Assembly (NCBI RefSeq): GCF_030407435.1
Contig: NZ_JASDDK010000006.1
Location: 1 to 64,000 of the forward strand
From: Winogradskyella bathintestinalis
Lineage (GTDB): Bacteria; Bacteroidota; Bacteroidia; Flavobacteriales; Flavobacteriaceae
Direction: 5' to 3'
Length of the DNA: 64,000 nt
The notes under the pieces were generated by a model. It was not told the DNA's origin. It was given only the letters and a program-made list of their open reading frames with translations, and made no database searches. The position numbers and the translations under genes were made by a program. Each line of letters opens with the position of its first letter. Within the stretch, counting starts at the first letter, position 1. Of this stretch, positions 28,749 to 37,616 are shown in pieces.

Positions 28749-29078
28749 TTATTTATTAATAAAGTTGATTACGTTAAACAATGGTCGGGATTTTAAATAA
28801 AAAAAGTCCTTTTCATGCTTATAGGCTTCACGTTCAAAAGAAATATTTCTATAGGCCAAATGCCAATCTTTATATTGAATTAATCGTATTAAAAATTCAA
28901 TTGTATAAATGATATAAAAAGGAAAAATGAATAATTCTAATTGTTGTCTTAAATGGATTTTTTCATGATTTATCAAAATCCTATTTTCTTTTAACCCCGA
29001 TGTTTTTAAAAACATAAATGGAAAAACGGTTAAACCTAAATAGCCTTTCGGCACCAAGTATTTTGAAATTAAGATCAT
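28749..29078 (-). CDS. Small membrane-associated protein with an HExxH motif, function unknown
   Basis: The 109-residue protein has a hydrophobic N-terminal part (LTVFPFMFL), then NHEKIHLRQQ with an HExxH zinc-protease-like motif at 38-42. One transmembrane helix follows at about 47-67 (LELFIFPFYIIYTIEFLI), then the polar segment ISFEREAYKHEKDFF. HExxH followed 40-45 residues later by ExxAY resembles a minimal zincin in which the second Glu would be a ligand. I do not recognise a named family. It lies between the ACC deaminase gene and a divergent DUF5522 gene. Confidence 0.6.
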   Translation of the reverse strand: MILISKYLVPKGYLGLTVFPFMFLKTSGLKENRILINHEKIHLRQQLELFIFPFYIIYTIEFLIRLIQYKDWHLAYRNISFEREAYKHEKDFFYLKSRPLFNVINFINK

Positions 29079-29113
29079 AATTCGTTCGTTTCAAAAATCA
29101 AACCAAATTACAT

Positions 29114-29121
29114 TATCTTTG
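29114..29121 (+). promoter_or_regulatory. -7 element just before the DUF5522-hutU genes
   Basis: TATCTTTG matches TAnnTTTG and ends six bases before the ATG of the DUF5522 gene. If used, the transcript would be almost leaderless. It also overlaps the upstream TTG that would otherwise extend the gene by three codons. Confidence 0.45.
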
Positions 29122-29127
29122 TTTAAT

Positions 29128-29307
29128 ATGAAAAAATACGTCCCAATTGAAGACGGAGACTACTATCTTACACCAGAAGGCTACCGTTGTTTTACAGAGC
29201 AATACCATTTAAAACGTGGTTATTGTTGCGAAAGTGGTTGCAGACATTGTCCGTATGGATTCAATTCTTCCGTTTCGCATAAGACCAATAAAAACACATT
29301 AAAATAA
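29128..29307 (+). CDS. DUF5522 small cysteine-rich protein
   Basis: The 59-residue protein reads YYLTPEGYRCFTEQYHLKRG and then CCESGCRHCPYGF, with five Cys and two His that could bind metal. This pattern is the DUF5522 signature, common in Bacteroidota and of unknown function. It is five bases upstream of hutU, so the two are very likely co-transcribed. The ATG is preferred over an in-frame TTG three codons upstream because the latter overlaps the promoter element. Confidence 0.8.
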   Translation: MKKYVPIEDGDYYLTPEGYRCFTEQYHLKRGYCCESGCRHCPYGFNSSVSHKTNKNTLK

Positions 29308-29312
29308 AAGTA

Positions 29313-31313
29313 ATGCAGACTACCAAAATCTCGTTTAAAGATCAAATTTTAGAAGGTATTCCTAATATATTACCAAAACCGAAACCGTATGATTCAAATA
29401 TTAATCACGCACCAAAACGAAAAGCCATTCTCTCTAAAGAGGAAGAAAAACTTGCTATAAAAAATGCCCTTCGTTATTTTAATAAGAAAGATCATAACAC
29501 ATTATTGCCCGAATTTAAAAATGAACTAACGACCTATGGTCGTATTTATATGTATCGTTTAAGACCGGATTATAAAATGTATGCCCGACCAATTGAAGAC
29601 TATCCTGCCAAATCTTCACAAGCAGCGGCTATTATGTTAATGATTCAAAACAATTTAGATTATGCGGTTGCACAACATCCACATGAACTTATTACCTATG
29701 GAGGTAATGGTGCCGTGTTTTCCAATTGGGCACAATACCGTTTAACCATGAAATATTTGGCAGAGATGAATGATCAACAAACTTTAGTGATGTATTCTGG
29801 TCACCCAATGGGGCTATTCCCTTCACACTCAGAAGCACCTAGAGTTGTGGTCACTAATGGCATGATGATTCCTAATTACTCTAAACCAGATGATTGGGAG
29901 AAATTTAATGCTTTAGGCGTTACCCAATACGGTCAAATGACAGCGGGAAGCTATATGTACATAGGGCCACAAGGCATTGTACACGGCACAACAATTACAG
30001 TTTTAAATGGATTTAGAAAAATTAAAAAAGAACCTAAAGGCCATTTATTTGTAACTTCTGGTTTAGGAGGCATGTCTGGTGCACAACCTAAGGCAGGCAA
30101 TATTGCAGGCTGCATTACGGTTTGTGCTGAAGTAAATCCTAAAATTACACAAGTAAGATTAGATCAGGGTTGGATCGATGAAAAAATTACCGATTTAGAT
30201 GAATTAGTTCTAAGAGTGCGTAAAGCAAAAGATGAGAAGGAAACCGTTTCCATCGCTTACTTAGGAAACATAGTTGATCTCTGGGAAAAATTTGATTTAG
30301 CCAATATACAAATCGACTTAGGAAGCGATCAAACTTCCCTTCATAATCCTTGGGCTGGCGGCTATTATCCTGTTGATATTGCCTTTGAAGATGCGAACAA
30401 CATGATGGCGAACGACCCTGAATTATTCAAAGAAAACGTTCAAAAATCCTTACGTCGCCATGCAGATGCTATTAATAAACATACGGCTAAAGGCACTTAT
30501 TTCTTCGATTATGGAAATGCATTTTTGCTCGAAGCCTCTCGAGCGGGAGCGGATATAATGGCTGAGAATAATATTGATTTTAAATATCCTAGCTACGTTC
30601 AAGATATTATGGGGCCAATGTGTTTTGATTATGGTTTTGGTCCTTTTCGATGGGTATGCGCCTCTGGAAAACCTGAAGACCTAATTAAAACCGATAACAT
30701 TGCTTGTAAAGTTTTAGAGACGATTAAAAAAAATTCACCCGAAGAAATTCAGCAACAAATGGCCGATAATATCCAATGGATAAAAGGTGCTCAAGAAAAT
30801 AAACTTGTCGTGGGCTCGCAAGCCCGAATATTGTACGCAGATGCTGAAGGTAGAATGAAAATTGCTGAAGCTTTTAACCAAGCTATCGCTAATAATGAGA
30901 TTGGAACGGTTATATTAGGTAGAGATCATCACGATGTTTCAGGAACCGATTCTCCTTATAGAGAAACTAGCAATATTTACGATGGCTCTCGATTTACAGC
31001 AGACATGGCGATTCATAATGTAATTGGAGATAGCTTTAGAGGAGCGACATGGGTCAGCATTCACAACGGCGGAGGTGTCGGTTGGGGAGAAGTTATAAAT
31101 GGCGGCTTTGGTATGGTTCTTGATGGTAGTATAGAGGCATCAAAACGTCTCAAACAAATGTTGTTTTGGGATGTTAACAATGGAATTTCAAGACGAGGTT
31201 GGGCCAGAAATAAAGGAGCCATTTTCGCTATTAAACGGGCTATGGCATCTGAGCCAGACCTAAAAGTAACCTTACCAAATTTTGTTGATGATGAATTATT
31301 AGAAAATTTATAA
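29313..31313 (+). CDS. hutU: Urocanate hydratase
   Basis: The 666-residue enzyme hydrates urocanate to imidazolone propionate in histidine degradation, with NAD as a tightly bound electrophile. Family blocks include TYGGNGAVFSNWAQYR, YSGHPMGLFPS, the NAD-binding GLGGMSGAQPKAG and GPMCFDYGFGPFRW, which contains the conserved active-site Cys. It is about 100 residues longer than the Pseudomonas enzyme, with the extra length mainly at the N-terminus and in inserts, as in a long-form clade I associate with Bacteroidota. The hutH, hutI and hutG genes are not in the window, so the pathway is split across the genome. Confidence 0.93.
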   Translation: MQTTKISFKDQILEGIPNILPKPKPYDSNINHAPKRKAILSKEEEKLAIKNALRYFNKKDHNTLLPEFKNELTTYGRIYMYRLRPDYKMYARPIEDYPAKSSQAAAIMLMIQNNLDYAVAQHPHELITYGGNGAVFSNWAQYRLTMKYLAEMNDQQTLVMYSGHPMGLFPSHSEAPRVVVTNGMMIPNYSKPDDWEKFNALGVTQYGQMTAGSYMYIGPQGIVHGTTITVLNGFRKIKKEPKGHLFVTSGLGGMSGAQPKAGNIAGCITVCAEVNPKITQVRLDQGWIDEKITDLDELVLRVRKAKDEKETVSIAYLGNIVDLWEKFDLANIQIDLGSDQTSLHNPWAGGYYPVDIAFEDANNMMANDPELFKENVQKSLRRHADAINKHTAKGTYFFDYGNAFLLEASRAGADIMAENNIDFKYPSYVQDIMGPMCFDYGFGPFRWVCASGKPEDLIKTDNIACKVLETIKKNSPEEIQQQMADNIQWIKGAQENKLVVGSQARILYADAEGRMKIAEAFNQAIANNEIGTVILGRDHHDVSGTDSPYRETSNIYDGSRFTADMAIHNVIGDSFRGATWVSIHNGGGVGWGEVINGGFGMVLDGSIEASKRLKQMLFWDVNNGISRRGWARNKGAIFAIKRAMASEPDLKVTLPNFVDDELLENL

Positions 31314-31329
31314 TTTAAAAAAAAGCGCT

Positions 31330-31890
31330 ATGAAACATTTAATGAAACCACTCAAAATTGTACCAGCTTTACTTTTATTGTTTGTACTCTCATCTTGTAG
31401 CTCAGTAAGAGTTGCAACGGACTACGATAGAGAAGCTAATTTTGATGCTTACAAAACTTTTGCATTTTTTAAACCAGGCATTGACAAGGCAGAATTAAAC
31501 GATCTCGATAAACGAAGAATTTTAAGAGCTATTGAGGCCGAATTGATGGCCAAAGGGTATATTAAATCTGAAAATCCCGATATGTTAGTTAGTATTTTCA
31601 CCAAATCTAACCAACGAGTAGATATTTACAACAATGCTTGGGGCTATGGAGCCTGGGGTTGGGGAGGATATGGTGGCTGGGGATGGCGATCTGGCTGGAA
31701 CAATAACCAAGTTTCTACTTCTACAGAAGGTGTATTATTTATAGATTTAATCGATGCCCAAAAGAAAGAATTAATTTGGCAGGGCTCTGGCACAGGTAAT
31801 CTTGAAACTAGAAACATGGAAAAGAAAGAAGCTAGAATTAAGGAATTTGTATCTGAAATGATGATGCAGTTTCCTCCAGAGAAAAAATAA
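31330..31890 (+). CDS. DUF4136 lipoprotein
   Basis: The 186-residue protein has a lipobox (FVLSSCSS), then the family start VRVATDYDREANFDAYKTFAFF typical of DUF4136. A Gly/Trp/Tyr-rich stretch at about 99-123 (NAWGYGAWGWGGYGG and on) separates it from a C-terminal block GVLFIDLIDAQKKELIWQGSG. Function is unknown; such proteins are envelope lipoproteins. It begins 16 bases after hutU and ends at a strong terminator, so it may share the hutU transcript without being part of histidine breakdown. Confidence 0.82.
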   Translation: MKHLMKPLKIVPALLLLFVLSSCSSVRVATDYDREANFDAYKTFAFFKPGIDKAELNDLDKRRILRAIEAELMAKGYIKSENPDMLVSIFTKSNQRVDIYNNAWGYGAWGWGGYGGWGWRSGWNNNQVSTSTEGVLFIDLIDAQKKELIWQGSGTGNLETRNMEKKEARIKEFVSEMMMQFPPEKK

Positions 31891-31910
31891 GGGCAATTTT
31901 GATAATTATG

Positions 31911-31938
31911 AAAAGCATTGGGAACCCAATGCTTTTTT
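31911..31938 (+). terminator. Rho-independent terminator after the DUF4136 gene
   Basis: AAAAGCATTGG and CCAATGCTTTT form a stem with a four-base loop and a run of eight T's. It closes the DUF5522-hutU-DUF4136 unit. Confidence 0.9.
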
Positions 31939-32095
31939 TTGCTCCCTATTTAAGATGTGTTATAATCAAAAAATTCAGTTCATAGCGACTTATTGTGATA
32001 CCTATAAATACCTCCTTCACCTCTCATAAAACCATATTTTCCACACAGGATGTTGGGAAAACATAGAACTTTTTATCAATTAAATTCAAAAAGTC

Positions 32096-32103
32096 TATCT
32101 TTG
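32096..32103 (+). promoter_or_regulatory. -7 promoter element of the SulP gene
   Basis: TATCTTTG lies 22 bases before the ATG and matches the Bacteroidota -7 consensus. The -33 position has no TTG. Confidence 0.45.
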
Positions 32104-32125
32104 CCGACTTTTAATTTGAAGAATT

Positions 32126-34027
32126 ATGATGCTTGCCAGAAACACCATTAAAAAAATCACTCAAAACCCTAAGAATGATATTCTTGCAGGTATAACCGTT
32201 TCTTTAGCAATGATCCCTGAGGTTGTGGCTTTTGCATTTGTGGCTCAAATAAGTCCGATTGTAGCACTTTTTGGAGCGTTTGTCATTGGAATTATTTCTG
32301 CACTTTTTGGAGGTAGACCTGGACTAATATCCGGAGCCGCTGGAGCTGTAGCTGTTATCTTTGTATACATGATTCAAGAAGGCCACGCTAAAGGACTTCT
32401 TTTCGATACGCCCGTAGAAAATATGGGCTATTTCTATCTGTTGGCCGCCGTAGTATTAATGGGTGTAATTCAGGTATTAGCAGGCGTTTTTAAACTTGGA
32501 AAGTTTGTGAGGTTAATTCCACACCCGGTAATGATGGGATTTGTTAATGGATTGGCCATAGTTATTTTTATGGCGCAATTAGGCATGTTTAAAGAAAATA
32601 AAAAAGATGTTTTCGGACAAAACATGCGCGACACCGTTTCTAAAGAACTGGTTTACAACGTAAGTGGTAATACAGTAAAAGATTTAATTTCGGGTACGGA
32701 GTTATTTTCTATAAACGGCCAGAATATAAACAACATTAATACAGGTGAAACCATTTTTATAATGTCAGACAATCAAGTTTTTGATGTCGACACTAAACGA
32801 GTTGTTTTTAACATAAAGAATAATGGCTTTTATGCTGTTAAAGATAATGGTGTTGTAAAATCTTTAATGCAAGGCCAAAAGCTGTATGTAATGATAGGCC
32901 TAGTATTGCTAACCATGTTAATTATTTGGGGACTACCTAAATTAACAAAAAAACTGCCTGCAGCATTAACAGCAATATTAATAGTCACCTTAATTTCAAT
33001 TTTTGGCGGACTGCAGTCTATCAACGTTGGAGAGTTCATTAGAGACGGTGGTGGCGCAGGACTCAATGGATTTGATGAATTATCTAGTAAGCTCAATCTT
33101 CTAGAATTATGGAGCCATTTACCTTTCAACTTAGACACTTTAAAATTTATTGCCCCTTATGCTTTTTTAGCTGCCTCTGTTGGTTTAATAGAAACGCTTA
33201 TGACTATGAATCTTGTTGACGAATTAACAGATTCTAGAGGTAACGGAAATAAAGAATGTGTCGCTCAAGGAGCCGGAAATATGCTTAGTGGATTATTTGG
33301 AGGTACTGGTGGCTGTGGAATGATAGGACAAACGGTAATTAACATTAATGCAGGCGGTAGAGGGCGTTTATCTGGTGTAATGATGGCATTAACTTTACTG
33401 AGTTTTATATTATTTGCAGACAAATATATTGAGCAAGTACCAATCGCGGCATTAGTAGGAGTTATGTTTATGATGGTTATAGAAACTTTTGCATGGTCCA
33501 GTTTCCGAATTATGAAAAAAATACCAATGTCAGACGCTGTAGTGCTCGTAATTGTTTCTGTGGTCACCGTAATTTTCGATTTGGCCATTGCCGTATTTGT
33601 TGGTGTTATTATATCGGCTTTATCCTTTGCATGGGAAAACGCCAAAAGAATTAGAGCAAGAAAACGTATGCAACCAGATGGTACAAAAACTTATGAGATA
33701 TGGGGACCATTGTTTTTTGGCAGTATTACCTCTTTCAATGAAAAATTTGATATAAAGAATGATCCTAATAATGTAGAAATCGATTTTGTTGAAGCCCGAA
33801 TTTCAGATCATTCCGCTATTGAAGCCATATTTATTATCGTTGAAAAATACCAAGCCATGGGTAAAACCATTAAGCTTAAACATTTAAGTGAAGACTGTAA
33901 AATATTGCTTTACAAGGCTAGCCCTAAATTTAGAGACGTTATTGTTGAAGCTATTGACGATCCTAGATACCATTTAGCAGAAAACCCTGAAAAATTCACC
34001 AAACCACTGTCAGAATATAATATTTAG
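32126..34027 (+). CDS. SulP family anion transporter with STAS domain
   Basis: The 633-residue membrane protein has the SulP core of 10-14 helices: GITVSLAMIPEVVAFAFVAQ and the GLISGAAGAVAVI half-helix near the N-terminus, then AAVVLMGVIQVLAGVFKLGKF and LIETLMTMNLVDE. A C-terminal STAS domain follows at about 510-600 (EIWGPLFFGSITSFNE). It likely moves sulfate, bicarbonate or another small anion; the substrate is not evident. An insert of about 95 residues at 155-250, between the MGFVNGLAIVIFMAQL helix and the next helix, is hydrophilic, beta-like and unusual for the family. The gene has its own promoter. Confidence 0.9.
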   Translation: MMLARNTIKKITQNPKNDILAGITVSLAMIPEVVAFAFVAQISPIVALFGAFVIGIISALFGGRPGLISGAAGAVAVIFVYMIQEGHAKGLLFDTPVENMGYFYLLAAVVLMGVIQVLAGVFKLGKFVRLIPHPVMMGFVNGLAIVIFMAQLGMFKENKKDVFGQNMRDTVSKELVYNVSGNTVKDLISGTELFSINGQNINNINTGETIFIMSDNQVFDVDTKRVVFNIKNNGFYAVKDNGVVKSLMQGQKLYVMIGLVLLTMLIIWGLPKLTKKLPAALTAILIVTLISIFGGLQSINVGEFIRDGGGAGLNGFDELSSKLNLLELWSHLPFNLDTLKFIAPYAFLAASVGLIETLMTMNLVDELTDSRGNGNKECVAQGAGNMLSGLFGGTGGCGMIGQTVININAGGRGRLSGVMMALTLLSFILFADKYIEQVPIAALVGVMFMMVIETFAWSSFRIMKKIPMSDAVVLVIVSVVTVIFDLAIAVFVGVIISALSFAWENAKRIRARKRMQPDGTKTYEIWGPLFFGSITSFNEKFDIKNDPNNVEIDFVEARISDHSAIEAIFIIVEKYQAMGKTIKLKHLSEDCKILLYKASPKFRDVIVEAIDDPRYHLAENPEKFTKPLSEYNI

Positions 34028-34107
34028 TTTTTTATTGCACTTTTAGTACTACTAAAGACTAATTTTTAGACACTTATATAGGCCTTAAAAATAATAGACT
34101 CAAAATA

Positions 34108-34137
34108 TTTGATTACCAACTAATTAGATTACCTTTG
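34108..34137 (+). promoter_or_regulatory. Promoter of the cold-shock protein gene
   Basis: TTTG (34108-34111) and TACCTTTG (34130-34137) are 18 bases apart, a good match to the Bacteroidota consensus. The start codon follows 24 bases later. Confidence 0.65.
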
Positions 34138-34161
34138 TTTTTTAATTAAATAATATATAAT

Positions 34162-34353
34162 ATGAGTACTGGTACAGTAAAATTTTTTAATGACTCTAAA
34201 GGTTTTGGATTCATAACAGAAGAAGGAAACGGAAAAGAGCATTTTGTACATATTTCTGGTTTAGTCGATGAGATTAGAGAAGGTGATAATGTAGAATTCG
34301 ATTTAGCAGAAGGAAAAAAAGGATTAAATGCAGTAAATGTAAAAGTTATATAA
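34162..34353 (+). CDS. Cold-shock domain protein
   Basis: The 63-residue protein is one cold-shock domain. RNP1 reads KGFGFI (13-18) and RNP2 reads HFVHIS, near the usual VFVHFS. It binds single-stranded RNA and DNA and melts mRNA structure. It is at full family length, with its own promoter and terminator, and is probably highly expressed. Confidence 0.95.
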   Translation: MSTGTVKFFNDSKGFGFITEEGNGKEHFVHISGLVDEIREGDNVEFDLAEGKKGLNAVNVKVI

Positions 34354-34381
34354 TTATATATCTTACAACCTTTTTAAGTAT

Positions 34382-34411
34382 AAAACCTATCTTATTAGAT
34401 AGGTTTTTTTT
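34382..34411 (+). terminator. Terminator between the cold-shock gene and the convergent SMR gene
   Basis: AAAACCTATCT and AGATAGGTTTT flank a four-base loop, followed by more T's. It lies between two convergent genes and could serve both, though the T-run favours the plus strand. Confidence 0.9.
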
Positions 34412-34415
34412 GTGT

Positions 34416-34742
34416 TTAATTTGAAACAAATTTTAAACCAACAATTGAAATAATTAAGGTAGTTATAAAAAATAATCTCCAAAAAGTAGCTGGTTCTTTA
34501 AATATAAATATGCCCACTAGCACAGTTCCTATGGCACCAATACCTGTCCAAACTGCATAAGCCGTCCCAATAGGTATTTGTTGCGTTGCTTTAACCAACA
34601 ATAACATACTTATAAATAAACATATTAAAAAACCAATATACCAATATGTGGTTTCAGTACCTGTAGCTTCCTTAGCTTTACCTAAACAAGCTGCAAATGC
34701 TACTTCAAATAATCCTGCAACAATAAGTAAAATCCAATTCAT
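34416..34742 (-). CDS. sugE: SMR family transporter, Gdx/SugE subtype
   Basis: The 108-residue protein has four transmembrane helices and the conserved membrane Glu13 (LLIVAGLFEVAFA). The third helix reads GTAYAVWTGIGAIGTV, the pattern of SugE/Gdx guanidinium exporters rather than the EmrE-type AYAIWSGxG pattern. It would work as an antiparallel dimer exchanging protons for guanidinium or a related cation. I found no recognisable guanidine riboswitch in the 130 bases upstream. Confidence 0.88.
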   Translation of the reverse strand: MNWILLIVAGLFEVAFAACLGKAKEATGTETTYWYIGFLICLFISMLLLVKATQQIPIGTAYAVWTGIGAIGTVLVGIFIFKEPATFWRLFFITTLIISIVGLKFVSN

Positions 34743-34874
34743 GTAAATACACTATTTTCTCTAAAACCTTATAAGTTTCCTATTTTAGACAATATAATCA
34801 ATTTACACCTGATGATTAATTTTTTATAAAATTGTTTTATCTTAAATTTACCGACTTACAAAAAACGTAATTCT

Positions 34875-36839
34875 TTGATTTCACAAAATTCCATAGCACA
34901 AGTATTTGAAACAGCTCGCGTAGAAGAGGTTATTGGCGATTTTGTTCAACTCAAAAAATCGGGTAGTAATTTTAAAGGTTTAAGTCCTTTTAGTGAAGAG
35001 CGCTCACCTAGTTTTATGGTGTCTCCTGTAAAACAAATCTGGAAAGATTTCTCTAGTGGAAAAGGTGGCAATGCTGTTACTTTCTTAATGGAACACGAAC
35101 ATTTCACTTACCCAGAAGCGATAAAATATCTCGCCAAAAAATACAATATTGAGATAGAAGAAACTGAGCGTACCGATCAAGAAAAAGCCCAAGCAGATAC
35201 TAGAGAGAGCTTGTATTTGGTTAGCGAATATGCAAACACCTATTTTCAGAAAGTACTTCATAACACCAATCAAGGAAAAGCAATAGGCTTAAGCTATTTT
35301 AAAGAACGTGGTTTCACAGAAGAAACCATTAAAAAATTTCAATTAGGCTATTCCTTAGACGAGTGGCAAGCCTTTACAGATGATGCATTAGGAAAGGGCT
35401 ATCAACTTCAATTTTTAGAGCAAACTGGTTTAACTATTGTTAAAGGTGAAAAACGCTTCGATAGATTTAAGGGCAGAGTTATGTTTCCTATTCATAGTAT
35501 GAGTGGTCGTATACTGGGTTTTGGTGGCCGTATATTAGTTAACGATAAGAAAGCAGCCAAATATTTAAATTCACCAGAGAGCGAAATTTACCATAAAAGC
35601 AAAGTTCTCTATGGATTATATCATGCCAAACAAAGTATTGCAAAAGAAGATAATTGTTATTTGGTAGAAGGTTATACAGATGTTATTCAGTTTCATCAAA
35701 CTGGAATTACGAATGTAGTTTCCTCTTCTGGAACAGCGTTATCGGCTGACCAAATTCGTTTAATTAATAGGCTTACAAATAATATTACAGTACTTTTTGA
35801 TGGTGATGCTGCAGGAATAAGAGCCTCTATTCGTGGTATCGATTTAATTTTGGAACAAGGCGTTAATGTAAAGATTTGCACATTTCCAGATGGTGAAGAT
35901 CCAGATAGTTTTTCAAAAAATAATACATTAAAAGAACTTACCGAATATCTCAACGACAATGCCAAAGATTTTATTCAGTTTAAAGCGTCTTTATTAGTAA
36001 AAGAAGCAAATAATGACCCGATTAAAAAAGCTGAGACAATTCGTGAAATTGTAAACAGCATTGCCAAAATCCCAGATCAGATAAAACGTGAAATCTATAT
36101 TCAAGAATGTGCGCGAATTATGGATATTAGCGAAAACGTTCTGTTTAGTACGCTAGCACAAATTAATAAGAAAGAAACTCAAGAAGCCAGCAAATCCTAT
36201 AAACAAGATCAGAAAGCATTTCAGGTTGTTAAAAATGAAGAACAGACAAAGAAGAAGGTCGATATTCAGTTTGAACTAGAACGTAAAATTATTGAGATAT
36301 TAATGTTATACGGAGATCGAACCGAACAATTTGAGGATTTAATATTAAGGGAGGAAGAATCTTCAGGCGAATTAATTTTAGAACCTACCATGCATGAAAC
36401 GCGTGTATTCGAGAAAATATACTTAGATCTTCAAGAGGACGAAATGCAGTTTTCTAATCCGCAGTTTAAAGTACTCTACTACTCCATTATTGATAGATTG
36501 AACCAAGACGACAGTTTCTCTACTAAAAATTTCGTTAATCAATTAGACCAGGAAGCTGCAAGTACCGTAACAAGTATCTTAATGGAAGATGAACGTTACA
36601 ATCTTCATGATTGGGAACGCAATCAAATTGTGCCTAAGGAAAAGAAAGATTCTATTTCACAATTGGTAAGTCAAACCATTTTAAGTTTACGTTGTCACCT
36701 AATTGACAAAAAAGTAGCTGAGTATAAAAATGAAACTTTAAACCAAAATGCAGATACACGCTCAATCATAGAAGATGTAAAGGATTATGTTGGGCTGAAA
36801 ATGTTATTATCCCGTAAATTAGGTAAAGTTGTGGGTTAA
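34875..36839 (+). CDS. dnaG: DNA primase DnaG, lacking zinc-finger ligands
   Basis: The 654-residue protein lays down RNA primers at the replication fork. The TOPRIM domain is clear (VEGYTDVIQFHQTG and FDGDAAGIRA), as is the core block SPESEIYHKSKVLYGL. The N-terminal region aligns with the CHC2 zinc domain (GLSPFSEERSPSF, then KDFSSGKGGNAV), but the positions that hold the zinc ligands in E. coli are Ser37, Ser40, Asp58 and Ser61 here. The C-terminal helicase-binding region is helical. The start is TTG, with no in-frame ATG before the conserved N-terminus. The gene converges with a response regulator gene. Confidence 0.95.
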   Translation: MISQNSIAQVFETARVEEVIGDFVQLKKSGSNFKGLSPFSEERSPSFMVSPVKQIWKDFSSGKGGNAVTFLMEHEHFTYPEAIKYLAKKYNIEIEETERTDQEKAQADTRESLYLVSEYANTYFQKVLHNTNQGKAIGLSYFKERGFTEETIKKFQLGYSLDEWQAFTDDALGKGYQLQFLEQTGLTIVKGEKRFDRFKGRVMFPIHSMSGRILGFGGRILVNDKKAAKYLNSPESEIYHKSKVLYGLYHAKQSIAKEDNCYLVEGYTDVIQFHQTGITNVVSSSGTALSADQIRLINRLTNNITVLFDGDAAGIRASIRGIDLILEQGVNVKICTFPDGEDPDSFSKNNTLKELTEYLNDNAKDFIQFKASLLVKEANNDPIKKAETIREIVNSIAKIPDQIKREIYIQECARIMDISENVLFSTLAQINKKETQEASKSYKQDQKAFQVVKNEEQTKKKVDIQFELERKIIEILMLYGDRTEQFEDLILREEESSGELILEPTMHETRVFEKIYLDLQEDEMQFSNPQFKVLYYSIIDRLNQDDSFSTKNFVNQLDQEAASTVTSILMEDERYNLHDWERNQIVPKEKKDSISQLVSQTILSLRCHLIDKKVAEYKNETLNQNADTRSIIEDVKDYVGLKMLLSRKLGKVVG

Positions 36840-36846
36840 AAGATGA

Positions 36847-37476
36847 TTAAGCTAAATTATGGTGTTTCGCTTGGTGAACTAAGTCAACAATATTAGTAAC
36901 ATTAAGTTTCTTAAATAATCGCGCTTTATAAGTGCTCACTGTTTTTTCATTAATATCTAGTTCTTGAGCGATTTCCTTATTTTTGCGTCCTATGGATAGT
37001 AATTTTAAAACTTCCACCTCTCTAGTTGATAATTTTTTAAACATGCGACTGCGACTCTTTCGAGTGTCTTCATATCTAAAATGTTTATCCATTTTTTCGC
37101 TTAGAGATGTTTCACCATTACTGACTTTTCGGACTGCCACTATCAATTCTTCAATACTCGCAGATTTGTTTAAGTATCCAGAAGCACCTGCTTTAATAGT
37201 ACTTATGGCATAAATTTCTTCTGGCTGATGACTAAACATTAAGACATTTACGTCATTATTTTCTTTTTTTATAGCTCTTAGTGCAGTTATGCCATTAAGT
37301 TCTGGCAAATCGATTTCGGAGATTATAACATCTACTTTATGACGTTTTACAAATTCAAAAATCTCGATCCCACTACCCAAACTACCTATAACTTCAAAAT
37401 CAGATTTATTGCTCAAAACCAACTCTAATCCGGTTCTAACGATTGGATGCCTGTCCACAATTAAAATATTTATCAT
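36847..37476 (-). CDS. NarL/LuxR-type response regulator with Glu at the phosphorylation site
   Basis: The 209-residue protein has a receiver domain (1-120) and a LuxR-type helix-turn-helix (about 145-205, KLSTREVEVLKLLSIGRKNKEIA and NEKTVSTYKARLFKKLNV). In the receiver, the block IISEIDLPELNG puts Glu54 where NarL has the phospho-accepting Asp, and the second acidic pocket residue is Arg9. Asp8, Ser82 and Lys104 are kept. A Glu there often mimics phosphorylation, so the protein may be constitutively active. No sensor kinase is adjacent. It may bind DNA as a dimer; targets are unknown. Confidence 0.85.
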   Translation of the reverse strand: MINILIVDRHPIVRTGLELVLSNKSDFEVIGSLGSGIEIFEFVKRHKVDVIISEIDLPELNGITALRAIKKENNDVNVLMFSHQPEEIYAISTIKAGASGYLNKSASIEELIVAVRKVSNGETSLSEKMDKHFRYEDTRKSRSRMFKKLSTREVEVLKLLSIGRKNKEIAQELDINEKTVSTYKARLFKKLNVTNIVDLVHQAKHHNLA

Positions 37477-37616
37477 AACAATTGTATTTTGTTTTCTTGG
37501 TTAGGGTTAAAAATCTATTAATTAATAGCGTAAATAAATACAAAAGTGGAGATTTGTCTAACAAAAATAATCAAAAATTAAATAATTTAAGACTTTTAAT
37601 TGCTAAAACACAAAAA

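Noticed and set aside
34743-34874. A guanidine riboswitch upstream of the SMR exporter gene
   Set aside because: The region is AT-rich and shows no recognisable riboswitch stem-loops; dnaG diverges just beyond.
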